A model generated the notes under the pieces. It was given only the letters and a program-made list of their open reading frames with translations, made no database searches and was not told the origin of the DNA. The position numbers and the translations under genes are program-made. DNA of 44,183 nucleotides from an uncultured Eubacterium sp. GTDB taxonomy: Bacteria; Bacillota; Clostridia; Oscillospirales; Acutalibacteraceae. Numbering within the stretch: the first letter of the stretch is position 1; the number at the start of each line of letters is the position of its first letter. The DNA is taken from positions 1 through 44,183 of the forward strand of contig CALWID010000021.1 in NCBI GenBank assembly GCA_944380635.1. The letters run 5' to 3'. This document shows, piece after piece, positions 18,029 through 24,088 of this stretch.

Positions 18029-18088
18029 CAGGCTACAAAAAAATAATTGAAATTATTAACGCCTTATTGTAGCCTGATAAGGCGTTAA
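18029..18088 (-). promoter_or_regulatory. hairpin with a loop complementary to the bases just before the ATPase ribosome site
   Basis: On the transcript, TTAACGCCTTAT (18088-18077) pairs with ATAAGGCGTTAA (18067-18056) in a perfect 12-bp stem. Its whole 9-nt loop, CAGGCTACA, is the exact complement of TGTAGCCTG at 18037-18029, which directly precedes the AAAGG ribosome site. Folding could give a pseudoknot that touches the initiation region. A short AATAATT/AATTATT hairpin and a T7 run lie in between, so a terminator function is also possible. Function is inferred from the sequence only. Confidence 0.6.
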
Positions 18089-18104
18089 TGGTGATTACAG
18101 CCAT

Positions 18105-18135
18105 CTCAAAATTATGCCGCAAGGCAAATTTTGAG
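18105..18135 (-). promoter_or_regulatory. strong hairpin over the stop codon of the leader ORF
   Basis: CTCAAAATTTGCC and GGCATAATTTTGAG can form a 13-bp stem with a single bulged base and a 4-nt loop. It covers the TAA of the leader ORF, so translation of the ORF would be expected to disturb it. Confidence 0.55.
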
Positions 18136-18180
18136 GGCAATATAATCCGGATTAGCATGAATTTTCACGCTAATCACCAT
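18112..18180 (-). CDS. 22-residue leader ORF copying the ATPase N terminus
   Basis: A short ORF with its own ribosome site (GAAAGG before the ATG at 18180) encodes MVISVK followed by IHANPDYIALKICLAA and a TAA. The first six residues are identical to the ATPase N terminus (MVISVKEYLQ), because the start region is duplicated. The 5' half of the ORF lies in an inverted repeat (GATTAGC...GCTAATC, about 18151-18176). Its stop codon lies in another (18105-18135). It may be a regulatory leader peptide or just a by-product of the duplication. Confidence 0.5.
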   Translation of the reverse strand: MVISVKIHANPDYIALKICLAA

Positions 18181-18263
18181 AACCTTTCCTGCTGCCGAAA
18201 AAACACCGCGCGTCCTCTGCGGCAGCCGGCAGAGATACGCAGTTAAGGGATTGCCCGAGAATT

Positions 18264-18302
18264 AAAAAGACCCGTATATAGTATTACTACCATATACGAG
18301 TC
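18264..18302 (-). terminator. riboswitch expression-platform terminator
   Basis: On the reverse strand GACTCGTATAT (18302-18292) pairs over 11 positions (one G-U) with ATATACGGGTC (18279-18269), followed by TTTTT. It sits directly after the aptamer and its 5' arm is contiguous with the aptamer's 3' strand. This is the usual layout for a transcription-terminating riboswitch that is relieved by ligand. Confidence 0.85.
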
Positions 18303-18384
18303 TCATTCTTTAAAACTAAACCAGCTTAAAAAGCATGATGTTGATTTAGATTACACGATAAGTGCGGAACTACTCCCTCATATC
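18303..18384 (-). promoter_or_regulatory. probable yybP-ykoY (Mn2+-sensing) riboswitch aptamer
   Basis: The leader transcript begins near GAGGGAGTAGTTCC. It has a small CAC/GTG hairpin, then a helix TAAATCA/TGGTTTA enclosing ACATCAT and a GCTTTTTAAGC hairpin, and ends in GAATGAGAC next to the terminator. The GGGAGTAG and CATCATGC...AGCTGG elements and their order match my recollection of the yybP-ykoY family, which senses Mn2+ and often controls P-type ATPases. The assignment rests on pattern recognition, not on a covariance search. Confidence 0.72.
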
Positions 18385-18390
18385 GATTTA

Positions 18391-18419
18391 ATTATACCAT
18401 ATATTTCCAAACAAATCAA
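18391..18419 (-). promoter_or_regulatory. promoter of the ATPase leader
   Basis: Reverse strand: -35 TTGATT (18414-18419), 17-bp spacer, and a perfect extended -10 TGGTATAAT with TATAAT at 18391-18396. Transcription would start about 18384, at the start of the riboswitch, giving an untranslated leader of roughly 360 nt. Confidence 0.85.
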
Positions 18420-18468
18420 TTTGCAAATGCACTAATGTGTATAAACTTTTCAAATATTCCGGAAATAA

Positions 18469-19683
18469 TTATTTATTTATCTGTTTTGAATATTTAGCAA
18501 GATAAACAGTGCGCATAAGGAAACATTCCATTTTCGGAACATAATGCTCACGGTTAAAGATATTAACATCAACAGCCGCTTCGCAGCCCTTATCCATAAT
18601 TATCTCAAGCGCCTGCATATCGCCCTCGTTATTGCCGAAAACAAGCGCGCCGTTTGAATCAATAATAACGGCGTTTCTGCCGGAAGCAGCCTTGCCGATT
18701 TTAGCGGCGCACTCATCAGTATCGCCGTCTATCCACGCGCAGTTTTTAACATCAACGCCGACTATCTGGGCAAAGTCATCTATCATAGGCAGCATATTCT
18801 CACCCGTGCAGGAATAAGCAACGGCATAAGGATCTGTGATATGCTTGATGATAGTTACATCCTGATTATCATATATAGCCTTATGAATCTTAGCGCATTT
18901 AGGAGCGATACCGTTTATTCCGAGGCAGGTTTCCAAGTCTACATCAACGGTTTCGCCGCCGACCGTAAGGGTAAACATATTGCCGTTTCTTACTGACGAG
19001 CCGAGATCGCAGATTGATTCGGGCATTTTGCCGGCATGAACCTTATTAAGATAGAAATTAAGTTTATCCTCTTCGCTGTATTTATTTGCCCAGGAATAGC
19101 GCATATAATTATCTTTTATAACGCGCTTGCAGCATTCTTCAAGTTTATCAGCAAGTTCAAAAGCGTGCTCATAAGAATCGCCCATGCAAAGAGTGCCGTG
19201 GTGCATAAGCATAATGGCTCTCGCTTCCGGATTCATCATAATGCACATTTCAACTTTTTTACGCAAAGATTCCGTTGTTGACATAGCATAATCCGCAACG
19301 GGAACTTTGCTGCCGAGAACAGGTCTTAAATCGCTGTAAACATTTCTGATTTCCATGCCTGTAATGCTTACGATTGTAGCATATTTCTGATGAGTATGAA
19401 TAACAAAATCAACAGTGGGATGATGCCTGTAAGCCGCGGCATGAACGCCTTTTTCTGACGACGGCTTAATATCGCCCTCGTATGAGCAATCGTCGATATT
19501 AACAACAACAAGTTCATCCGGTGTAAGCGTTTCATACGCTCTGCCGGACGGAGTAATAACAAACTGAGTATCTGAAATACGCGCGGAAACATTGCCCCAT
19601 GTGCGCGCGATAAGGCCGGTTTCTATCAGTTTTTTGCCGGCTTCAATAACAAGTTTTTTTGCTTCTTCAATTTCGTATGCCAT
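18469..19683 (-). CDS. class II aldolase/adducin protein with two tandem domains
   Basis: A 404-residue protein made of two class II aldolase/adducin domains. The first (about 1-210) has the metal site of L-fuculose-phosphate aldolase and L-ribulose-5-phosphate epimerase: H96 and H98 in HTHQ, a third His in MHHGTL (161-162), and the SSEKG glutamate E77. The second (about 245-400) matches it in outline but has lost the ligands: HTH is replaced by HIT at 281-283 and MHHGTL by DSNGAL. Single-domain members are near 215-230 residues. The gene is downstream of the class III aminotransferase (139-nt gap) and probably under the same TetR-type control. It likely cleaves a phosphorylated sugar or keto-polyol (inference). 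Confidence 0.85.
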   Translation of the reverse strand: MAYEIEEAKKLVIEAGKKLIETGLIARTWGNVSARISDTQFVITPSGRAYETLTPDELVVVNIDDCSYEGDIKPSSEKGVHAAAYRHHPTVDFVIHTHQKYATIVSITGMEIRNVYSDLRPVLGSKVPVADYAMSTTESLRKKVEMCIMMNPEARAIMLMHHGTLCMGDSYEHAFELADKLEECCKRVIKDNYMRYSWANKYSEEDKLNFYLNKVHAGKMPESICDLGSSVRNGNMFTLTVGGETVDVDLETCLGINGIAPKCAKIHKAIYDNQDVTIIKHITDPYAVAYSCTGENMLPMIDDFAQIVGVDVKNCAWIDGDTDECAAKIGKAASGRNAVIIDSNGALVFGNNEGDMQALEIIMDKGCEAAVDVNIFNREHYVPKMECFLMRTVYLAKYSKQINK

Positions 19684-19780
19684 AATATTCCTTTCCCCTT
19701 AAACCCTTAAAAGAAATAAACGCAAAACACGGTTTTATAAAACTGCATTTCACATTATATAATATTCTTTAAAAGCCGAT

Positions 19781-19810
19781 AAGGGCGGTAAACATGCGTA
19801 AACCGCCCTT
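19781..19810 (-). terminator. hairpin between aminotransferase and aldolase genes
   Basis: AAGGGCGGT (19781-19789) and ACCGCCCTT (19802-19810) form a 9-bp stem about 12 nt past the aminotransferase stop. The tail on the reverse strand (ATCGGCTTTT) is a poor U-run, so it may be a partial terminator or an mRNA-stabilising stem rather than a full stop. Confidence 0.5.
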
Positions 19811-19822
19811 AGGATAATTTAA

Positions 19823-21307
19823 TTAATAATCAATTTTTTCGCACTTGGAAAGAACTCTGTCAAAGCGGCGAATGCACTCGTCAATATCCTCTTCTGTATA
19901 AGCGGCAGAAGTGTAAAGACGAGAGCCTGCAAGAGTAACAAGTCCTTCAGCCATATAAGCAGCGCCCATATACTGCATTTCAGTCTGGCGGATACCGGTC
20001 TGCTTAAGAACGCTCGGAATAGTCCACGGTTTTGACCAGTTTACTCTGAAGTGCATTGTTGCAACCGTATGAAGGTGGCAGATAGAACCGATATTGTAGC
20101 ATACGAACGGAAGATCATACTTCTTAATTGATTCGTTGATGCCCTTAACAAGACGGTCTGCCATCTGGCCGGCTTTCTGGCAAGCGTTTCTCTTTTCAAT
20201 CTCACAAATTACGGTATAGCCTGCGCAGCAGGAGATAGGAGTAGCAGCCATTGTGCCGCCGCACATTGCTTTATGTATCTTCTTGCCCTCAGCCTTATCA
20301 AGACCTGCGCCAAGATACTTCATAACTTCTCTGTGGCCGCCTATGCCGCCTGCGCCCGGATAACCGCCGGCAATGATTTTACCGAAGATTGTAATATCAG
20401 GGTCAATTCCGTAATAACCCTGAGCGCCGGAAAGACCGATACGGAAACCGGTAACAACTTCATCACAAACAAGCAGAGCGCCGTATTTGCGGCAAAGAGC
20501 CTGAACGCCTTTCGGGAAGTCCTTATCAACGGGACGGGTTGCTGATTCAGGGCCGCACGGCTCAATGAATACAGCAGCGGTGCCGCCGCGGAACTTGTTG
20601 AGGATAAGTTTTCTTTCAAGGCTCTTAAGGTCATTCGGGAAGAATTCCTGAGTGTGCTTGAATACGAAAAGCGGAACGCCGTGAGACTGCGTATTAAGTG
20701 TTCCAGGAACACGCATGCCCCATGCAAGTTGGTCTGACCAGCCGTGATAAGCGCCGCCCATTTTAATTATATTCTTATGGCCTGTTGCAAGACGGGCAAC
20801 ACGGACTGCGCACATACAAGCCTCAGTACCTGAACCGAGCATACGGAACATTTCTACTGAAGGCACACATTCTGAAATCTTCTTTGCAAGTTTATATTCA
20901 TAAGGATGGAAAAGACCTGTTGAAGGGCCGCAATCCTCAAGAAGTTCGATTACCTTATTTTTAACAACATCGTCGTTTGAACCGATAATGGTTGGGCCGC
21001 CTGCCTGCAGGAAGTCATAATACTCATTACCGTCAATATCATAGAGTTTATTGCCCTTTGCTTTTACCATAACTATCGGGAAAGGATAGTTGAAAGCAAG
21101 GTTATGCTGAACGCCGCCGGGGATGATTGTTTTTGCCTCTTCAATCATTTCCTTAGACTTTTTGCATTTCTTTGCAAAATACTCTTCTTCATATTCTTTA
21201 AGAGCTTCTCTGCTGATAGAATAGATTGGCTTTTTGATGAGCGCGTCAAGCTGGGCAGTAAGCACGGCTGCATCAGGATACTCTGTGATGGCGAATCTTG
21301 TATCCAT
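19823..21307 (-). CDS. class III PLP-dependent aminotransferase (glutamate-1-semialdehyde aminomutase-like)
   Basis: A 494-residue PLP enzyme of aminotransferase class III. It has the phosphate-binding GSGTEAC (158-164), the cofactor-stacking GGAYHGW (184-190), the DEVVTGFR motif with D282, and the PLP lysine K310 in IFGKIIAGGYP. It is longer than GSA aminomutase (about 430) because of an N-terminal extension of about 55 residues before the conserved TIIPGGV. It is unlikely to serve heme synthesis, since no other heme gene is near. It is paired with an aldolase, a sugar kinase and inositol-type genes. AGGAGG precedes the ATG, and two palindromic operators lie between promoter and start. A role in removing an amino group from an amino-polyol or amino-sugar is inferred. 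Confidence 0.88.
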   Translation of the reverse strand: MDTRFAITEYPDAAVLTAQLDALIKKPIYSISREALKEYEEEYFAKKCKKSKEMIEEAKTIIPGGVQHNLAFNYPFPIVMVKAKGNKLYDIDGNEYYDFLQAGGPTIIGSNDDVVKNKVIELLEDCGPSTGLFHPYEYKLAKKISECVPSVEMFRMLGSGTEACMCAVRVARLATGHKNIIKMGGAYHGWSDQLAWGMRVPGTLNTQSHGVPLFVFKHTQEFFPNDLKSLERKLILNKFRGGTAAVFIEPCGPESATRPVDKDFPKGVQALCRKYGALLVCDEVVTGFRIGLSGAQGYYGIDPDITIFGKIIAGGYPGAGGIGGHREVMKYLGAGLDKAEGKKIHKAMCGGTMAATPISCCAGYTVICEIEKRNACQKAGQMADRLVKGINESIKKYDLPFVCYNIGSICHLHTVATMHFRVNWSKPWTIPSVLKQTGIRQTEMQYMGAAYMAEGLVTLAGSRLYTSAAYTEEDIDECIRRFDRVLSKCEKIDY

Positions 21308-21337
21308 TTGTGAATTCCTCCTTAAAAATTTTATATA

Positions 21338-21379
21338 GTGAGCGGGCGCTCACCGTTTAAAATGTGAGCCATTGCTCAC
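21338..21379 (-). promoter_or_regulatory. twin palindromic operators, probable TetR-family binding sites
   Basis: Two perfect 16-bp palindromes, GTGAGCGGGCGCTCAC (21338-21353) and GTGAGCCATTGCTCAC (21364-21379), share the arms GTGAGC/GCTCAC with a 4-bp centre. Their centres are 26 bp apart, about 2.5 helical turns. They lie just downstream of the aminotransferase promoter and facing a divergent TetR-type gene, so a repressor bound here would block the start of transcription. Confidence 0.88.
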
Positions 21380-21394
21380 GCAAATTACTCTTTA

Positions 21395-21422
21395 AGTATA
21401 TCACTTTTTAATGATTTGTCAA
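21395..21422 (-). promoter_or_regulatory. promoter of the aminotransferase-aldolase operon
   Basis: Reverse strand: consensus -35 TTGACA (21417-21422), 16-bp spacer, extended -10 TGATATACT with TATACT at 21395-21400. The predicted start is a few bases before the first operator palindrome. Confidence 0.85.
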
Positions 21423-21462
21423 ACCTCAATTCTATTTTTTTTGGTAAAATCCGTTCAAATTC

Positions 21463-21491
21463 TTGCAAGATTTAGAATTTCGTGTTAGTAT
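21463..21491 (+). promoter_or_regulatory. promoter of the TetR-family gene
   Basis: Forward strand: -35 TTGCAA (21463-21468), 17-bp spacer, extended -10 TGTTAGTAT with TAGTAT at 21486-21491. A strong AGGAGG follows at 21517-21522. Confidence 0.6.
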
Positions 21492-21533
21492 ATTTACAAT
21501 ATATTCTTAGATAGGCAGGAGGATTTGTACGAC

Positions 21534-21565
21534 TTGCACAAACCAATTTAAAATGCTTTGTGCAA
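21534..21565 (+). promoter_or_regulatory. inverted repeat between ribosome site and tetR start
   Basis: TTGCACAAA (21534-21542) and TTTGTGCAA (21557-21565) are perfect inverted repeats separated by 14 nt. They lie between an AGGAGG and the likely tetR ATG at 21585. They could be an mRNA hairpin controlling translation or a second DNA operator. Confidence 0.6.
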
Positions 21566-21584
21566 ACATACAAAATTTGATAAA

Positions 21585-22247
21585 ATGGCAGGCACACATC
21601 ATAAAGAAGCGTTTGATAAAATATCTGAAACGCGCCAAAACGAAATACTTGAAATCGCCATTGAAGAGTTTTCCTCCAAGGGCTATAAAAACGCAAATAT
21701 CAACATTATAGCAAAAAATGCGGGAATAAGCATAGGGCTTATGTATAAATACTTTGCAACTAAAGACGATTTATTTTTGGAATGTATTTCAAGAGGCATA
21801 AATATTTTGCAGGTAACCCTTGAAGAGATAATGAAAAGCCGCAACAAAATACTGAAAAAAGCGGAACTTGTTATCAGAGCCACCTGTAAACTTTCCAGAC
21901 AATACAAGAACTATATAAAACTTTACAATGAGATAACCGCGGAAAAAGACGGCGAAAGGGCTGTTGCCTTTGCAAGAGAAATAGAGAGCCAGACAAGCAG
22001 ATTTTACATAACCGCCATTGCTCAGGCGCTTGCCAGCGGAGATGTGAGGCAGGACCTTAACCCAAGGCTGTTTGCTTTTTTTCTTGACAATCTGCTGCTT
22101 ATGCTTCAATTTTCATTTACATGTGAATATTACAAGGAACGGCTTTCTATATACACCGGGGTTGATGTTGACGAACTTGATGACGAGGAAATAGTTACCC
22201 AACTTTTAAAATTTATTGAATCGGCATTTACATTTTCAAAAGAATAA
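21585..22247 (+). CDS. TetR/AcrR family transcriptional regulator
   Basis: A 220-residue one-component regulator. The N-terminal helix-turn-helix spans about residues 14-58, with ILEIAIEEFSSKGYKN, INIIAKNAGISIGLMYKYF and the typical KDDLFLE that follows. The C-terminal helical ligand domain is unrelated to characterised members I can recognise. I prefer ATG 21585; a TTG at 21558 would add nine residues. Neither has a good ribosome site, because the AGGAGG at 21517-21522 is more than 35 nt upstream and is separated by an in-frame TAA at 21549. Divergent from the aminotransferase gene and upstream of a sugar kinase, it probably represses both units. Confidence 0.87.
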   Translation: MAGTHHKEAFDKISETRQNEILEIAIEEFSSKGYKNANINIIAKNAGISIGLMYKYFATKDDLFLECISRGINILQVTLEEIMKSRNKILKKAELVIRATCKLSRQYKNYIKLYNEITAEKDGERAVAFAREIESQTSRFYITAIAQALASGDVRQDLNPRLFAFFLDNLLLMLQFSFTCEYYKERLSIYTGVDVDELDDEEIVTQLLKFIESAFTFSKE

Positions 22248-22303
22248 GGTTTTACCTGCTTAAAGGCAGTGAATATATTTTTTGCGGAAAGGCTTGGAAT
22301 AAT

Positions 22304-23920
22304 ATGGCAAAATATGTTATTACTTACGACATAGGCACAACGGGAATAAAGACCTGCCTTATCGAGATTGACCAAGAGATGAAAATTCTTGGCTCATCTT
22401 CTCTCGGTTACGGGCTTTATGTTGACGATGAAGTAGGAGTAAAAGGCGGCGCCGAACAGAACGCCGACGAGTGGTGGGACGCTATGTGCGTTACTACAAA
22501 AACGGTATTTGAGAAAGTGCCTTACATAAAAAAAGAACAGATAGACGGAATTTCATTCTGCTCTCAGATGCAGGGTCTTGTGCTTGTTGATAAAGAGGGC
22601 AACTGCGTGCGAAACCCTATGAGTTACATGGACCAAAGGGCGCGCGAGGAACTGAAAACCGGTATTGCTCACGGATTTAAAATTGCCGGAGCAGAAGTTA
22701 CAAAACTTCTTAAATACCTTAAATACACCGGCGCTGTAAGTTCATCTGTAAAAGACCCGATTTGGAAATATAAATGGGTAGAGGCGCACGAGCCGGAAAT
22801 TTTTAAAAAAGTATACAAATGGCTTGATGTAAAAGAATATCTTATCTGCCGCGCGAGCGGAGAATTTGTTATGACAAGGGACAGCGCTTTCGCAACACTG
22901 CTTTATGACACAAGAAAGGGTCATGAAGGCTGGTGCAAACCCATATGCGATATGGTTGGCGTAGATATAAAGCACCTGCCCGAAATCAAAGAATGTACTG
23001 AAAAAGTGGGTGAAGTAACCGAAAAGGCGGCCGCACAACTCGGTCTTGCTCCGGGGACGGCAGTTTTCGGCGGCGGCGGTGACGCATCTCTTATAGGCGT
23101 CGGCGCGGGCTGTACGGAAGTAGGCGACACCCATATATACAGCGGCACATCGGGCTGGGTCGGCACGATAGTTGACAAACAGGTTGTTGACGCAGGCGCG
23201 ATGATGGCTGCAATAGTAGGCGCTGACCCTAAGACTTATAATTATTTCGGTGAACTTGAAACATCAAACAAATGCGTTGAATGGGTTAAAGACCACCTTG
23301 CGCTTGATGATATAGGCGTATATCTTCAGGACAAAAATATTTCCGATTCTGTTGAGGCACTCAACATTAACCTGTACGATTATATGGAAGATGTTATCGA
23401 CCAGATTCCGGCAGGCTCAAACGGAACAATTTTTACTCCGTGGCTCCACGGCAACAGATGCCCGTTTGAAGATCCAAACGCAGCGGGCATGTTCTTTAAC
23501 ATAAAGATAGAAACCGGTAAAACCGAATTGATAAGAGCCGTTGTTGAGGGAATTTGTTTCCATATGAGGTGGATGCTTGAGAGGCAGGATATTAAGAAAG
23601 AAGTCAGCATCTCAAATCCCATACGCTTCTGCGGCGGCGGCGCGCTGGGCGCTGTTACCTGCCAAATTCTTTCAGATATTCTGCAAAGAGATATAGAGGT
23701 AGTAGACAGTCCTCAGAATGTAGGCGCAGTAGGCGCGGCGGCGTGCATTGCAGTTGGTCTTGGTCTTATTCCAGACCTGCAGCATGTTAAAACGCTTATT
23801 CCCGCAAAGCATACATACCACCCAAGCAAAGAAACAAAAGCCGTGTATGACAGAAATTTCAAAGTTTTCAAAAACCTTTATAAGAGCAACAAAGAAAATT
23901 TTGCAATCCTCAACGGCTGA
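22304..23920 (+). CDS. FGGY-family carbohydrate kinase (xylulokinase-like)
   Basis: A 538-residue sugar kinase. It begins with the ATP-site strand YDIGTTGIKTCLIE (about 6-19). The middle carries FCSQMQG and MSYMDQRA, and the C-terminal domain carries GGGGDASLIGVGAGC and IRFCGGGALGAVTCQIL followed by VGAVGAAACIA. The layout is that of FGGY kinases such as xylulokinase, which phosphorylate open-chain or ring sugars and polyols, and the length is typical. The sugar cannot be told. It is 56 nt after the tetR stop with no terminator between them, so it is probably co-transcribed with tetR. It may phosphorylate the product of the aminotransferase before aldol cleavage (inference). Confidence 0.9.
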   Translation: MAKYVITYDIGTTGIKTCLIEIDQEMKILGSSSLGYGLYVDDEVGVKGGAEQNADEWWDAMCVTTKTVFEKVPYIKKEQIDGISFCSQMQGLVLVDKEGNCVRNPMSYMDQRAREELKTGIAHGFKIAGAEVTKLLKYLKYTGAVSSSVKDPIWKYKWVEAHEPEIFKKVYKWLDVKEYLICRASGEFVMTRDSAFATLLYDTRKGHEGWCKPICDMVGVDIKHLPEIKECTEKVGEVTEKAAAQLGLAPGTAVFGGGGDASLIGVGAGCTEVGDTHIYSGTSGWVGTIVDKQVVDAGAMMAAIVGADPKTYNYFGELETSNKCVEWVKDHLALDDIGVYLQDKNISDSVEALNINLYDYMEDVIDQIPAGSNGTIFTPWLHGNRCPFEDPNAAGMFFNIKIETGKTELIRAVVEGICFHMRWMLERQDIKKEVSISNPIRFCGGGALGAVTCQILSDILQRDIEVVDSPQNVGAVGAAACIAVGLGLIPDLQHVKTLIPAKHTYHPSKETKAVYDRNFKVFKNLYKSNKENFAILNG

Positions 23921-23944
23921 CACTTATAAAACAAAAAAGCAAGG

Positions 23945-23972
23945 CCCCGCGGCAATATAACCGCGGGGTTTT
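23945..23972 (+). terminator. intrinsic terminator of the tetR-kinase unit
   Basis: CCCCGCGG (23945-23952) and CCGCGGGG (23961-23968) form a perfect 8-bp stem followed by TTTT. It lies 24 nt after the kinase stop. Confidence 0.88.
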
Positions 23973-24015
23973 AAAATGAAAATTCTAATAATTTAAGCCA
24001 TAATTTTATCTGTTT

Positions 24016-24054
24016 AAAAACAGCCGCCTAAACGAAATGTTTAAGCGGCTGTTT
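24016..24054 (-). terminator. intrinsic terminator of iolJ-iolC
   Basis: AAACAGCCGC and GCGGCTGTTT with the inner TAAAC/GTTTA form a 16-bp stem with one mismatch and a 5-nt loop, followed on the reverse strand by TTTTT. It lies 35 nt past the iolC stop. Confidence 0.88.
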
Positions 24055-24088
24055 CTGTTTATTAATGCGCTGTTTGTTAACAGCGAAA

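Larger units (their letters stand above)
18007..18195 (-). repeat. imperfect direct repeat flanking the ATPase leader segment
   Basis: The 30 bases at 18007-18036 recur at 18166-18195 with 25 of 30 positions identical. Each copy contains the ribosome site, ATGGTGATTAG and the next codons. The right copy (18166-18195) belongs to a short leader ORF and the left copy to the ATPase itself. An inverted copy of the ATGGTGATTA core lies between them at 18088-18097. The 159-nt interval is full of inverted repeats, so it could be a tandem duplication or a small palindromic inserted element. Confidence 0.85.

Noticed and set aside
19823-21307. Heme-pathway glutamate-1-semialdehyde aminomutase (hemL)
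   Set aside because: The family fold fits, but the N-terminal extension, the aldolase/kinase/TetR context and the absence of other heme genes argue against it.
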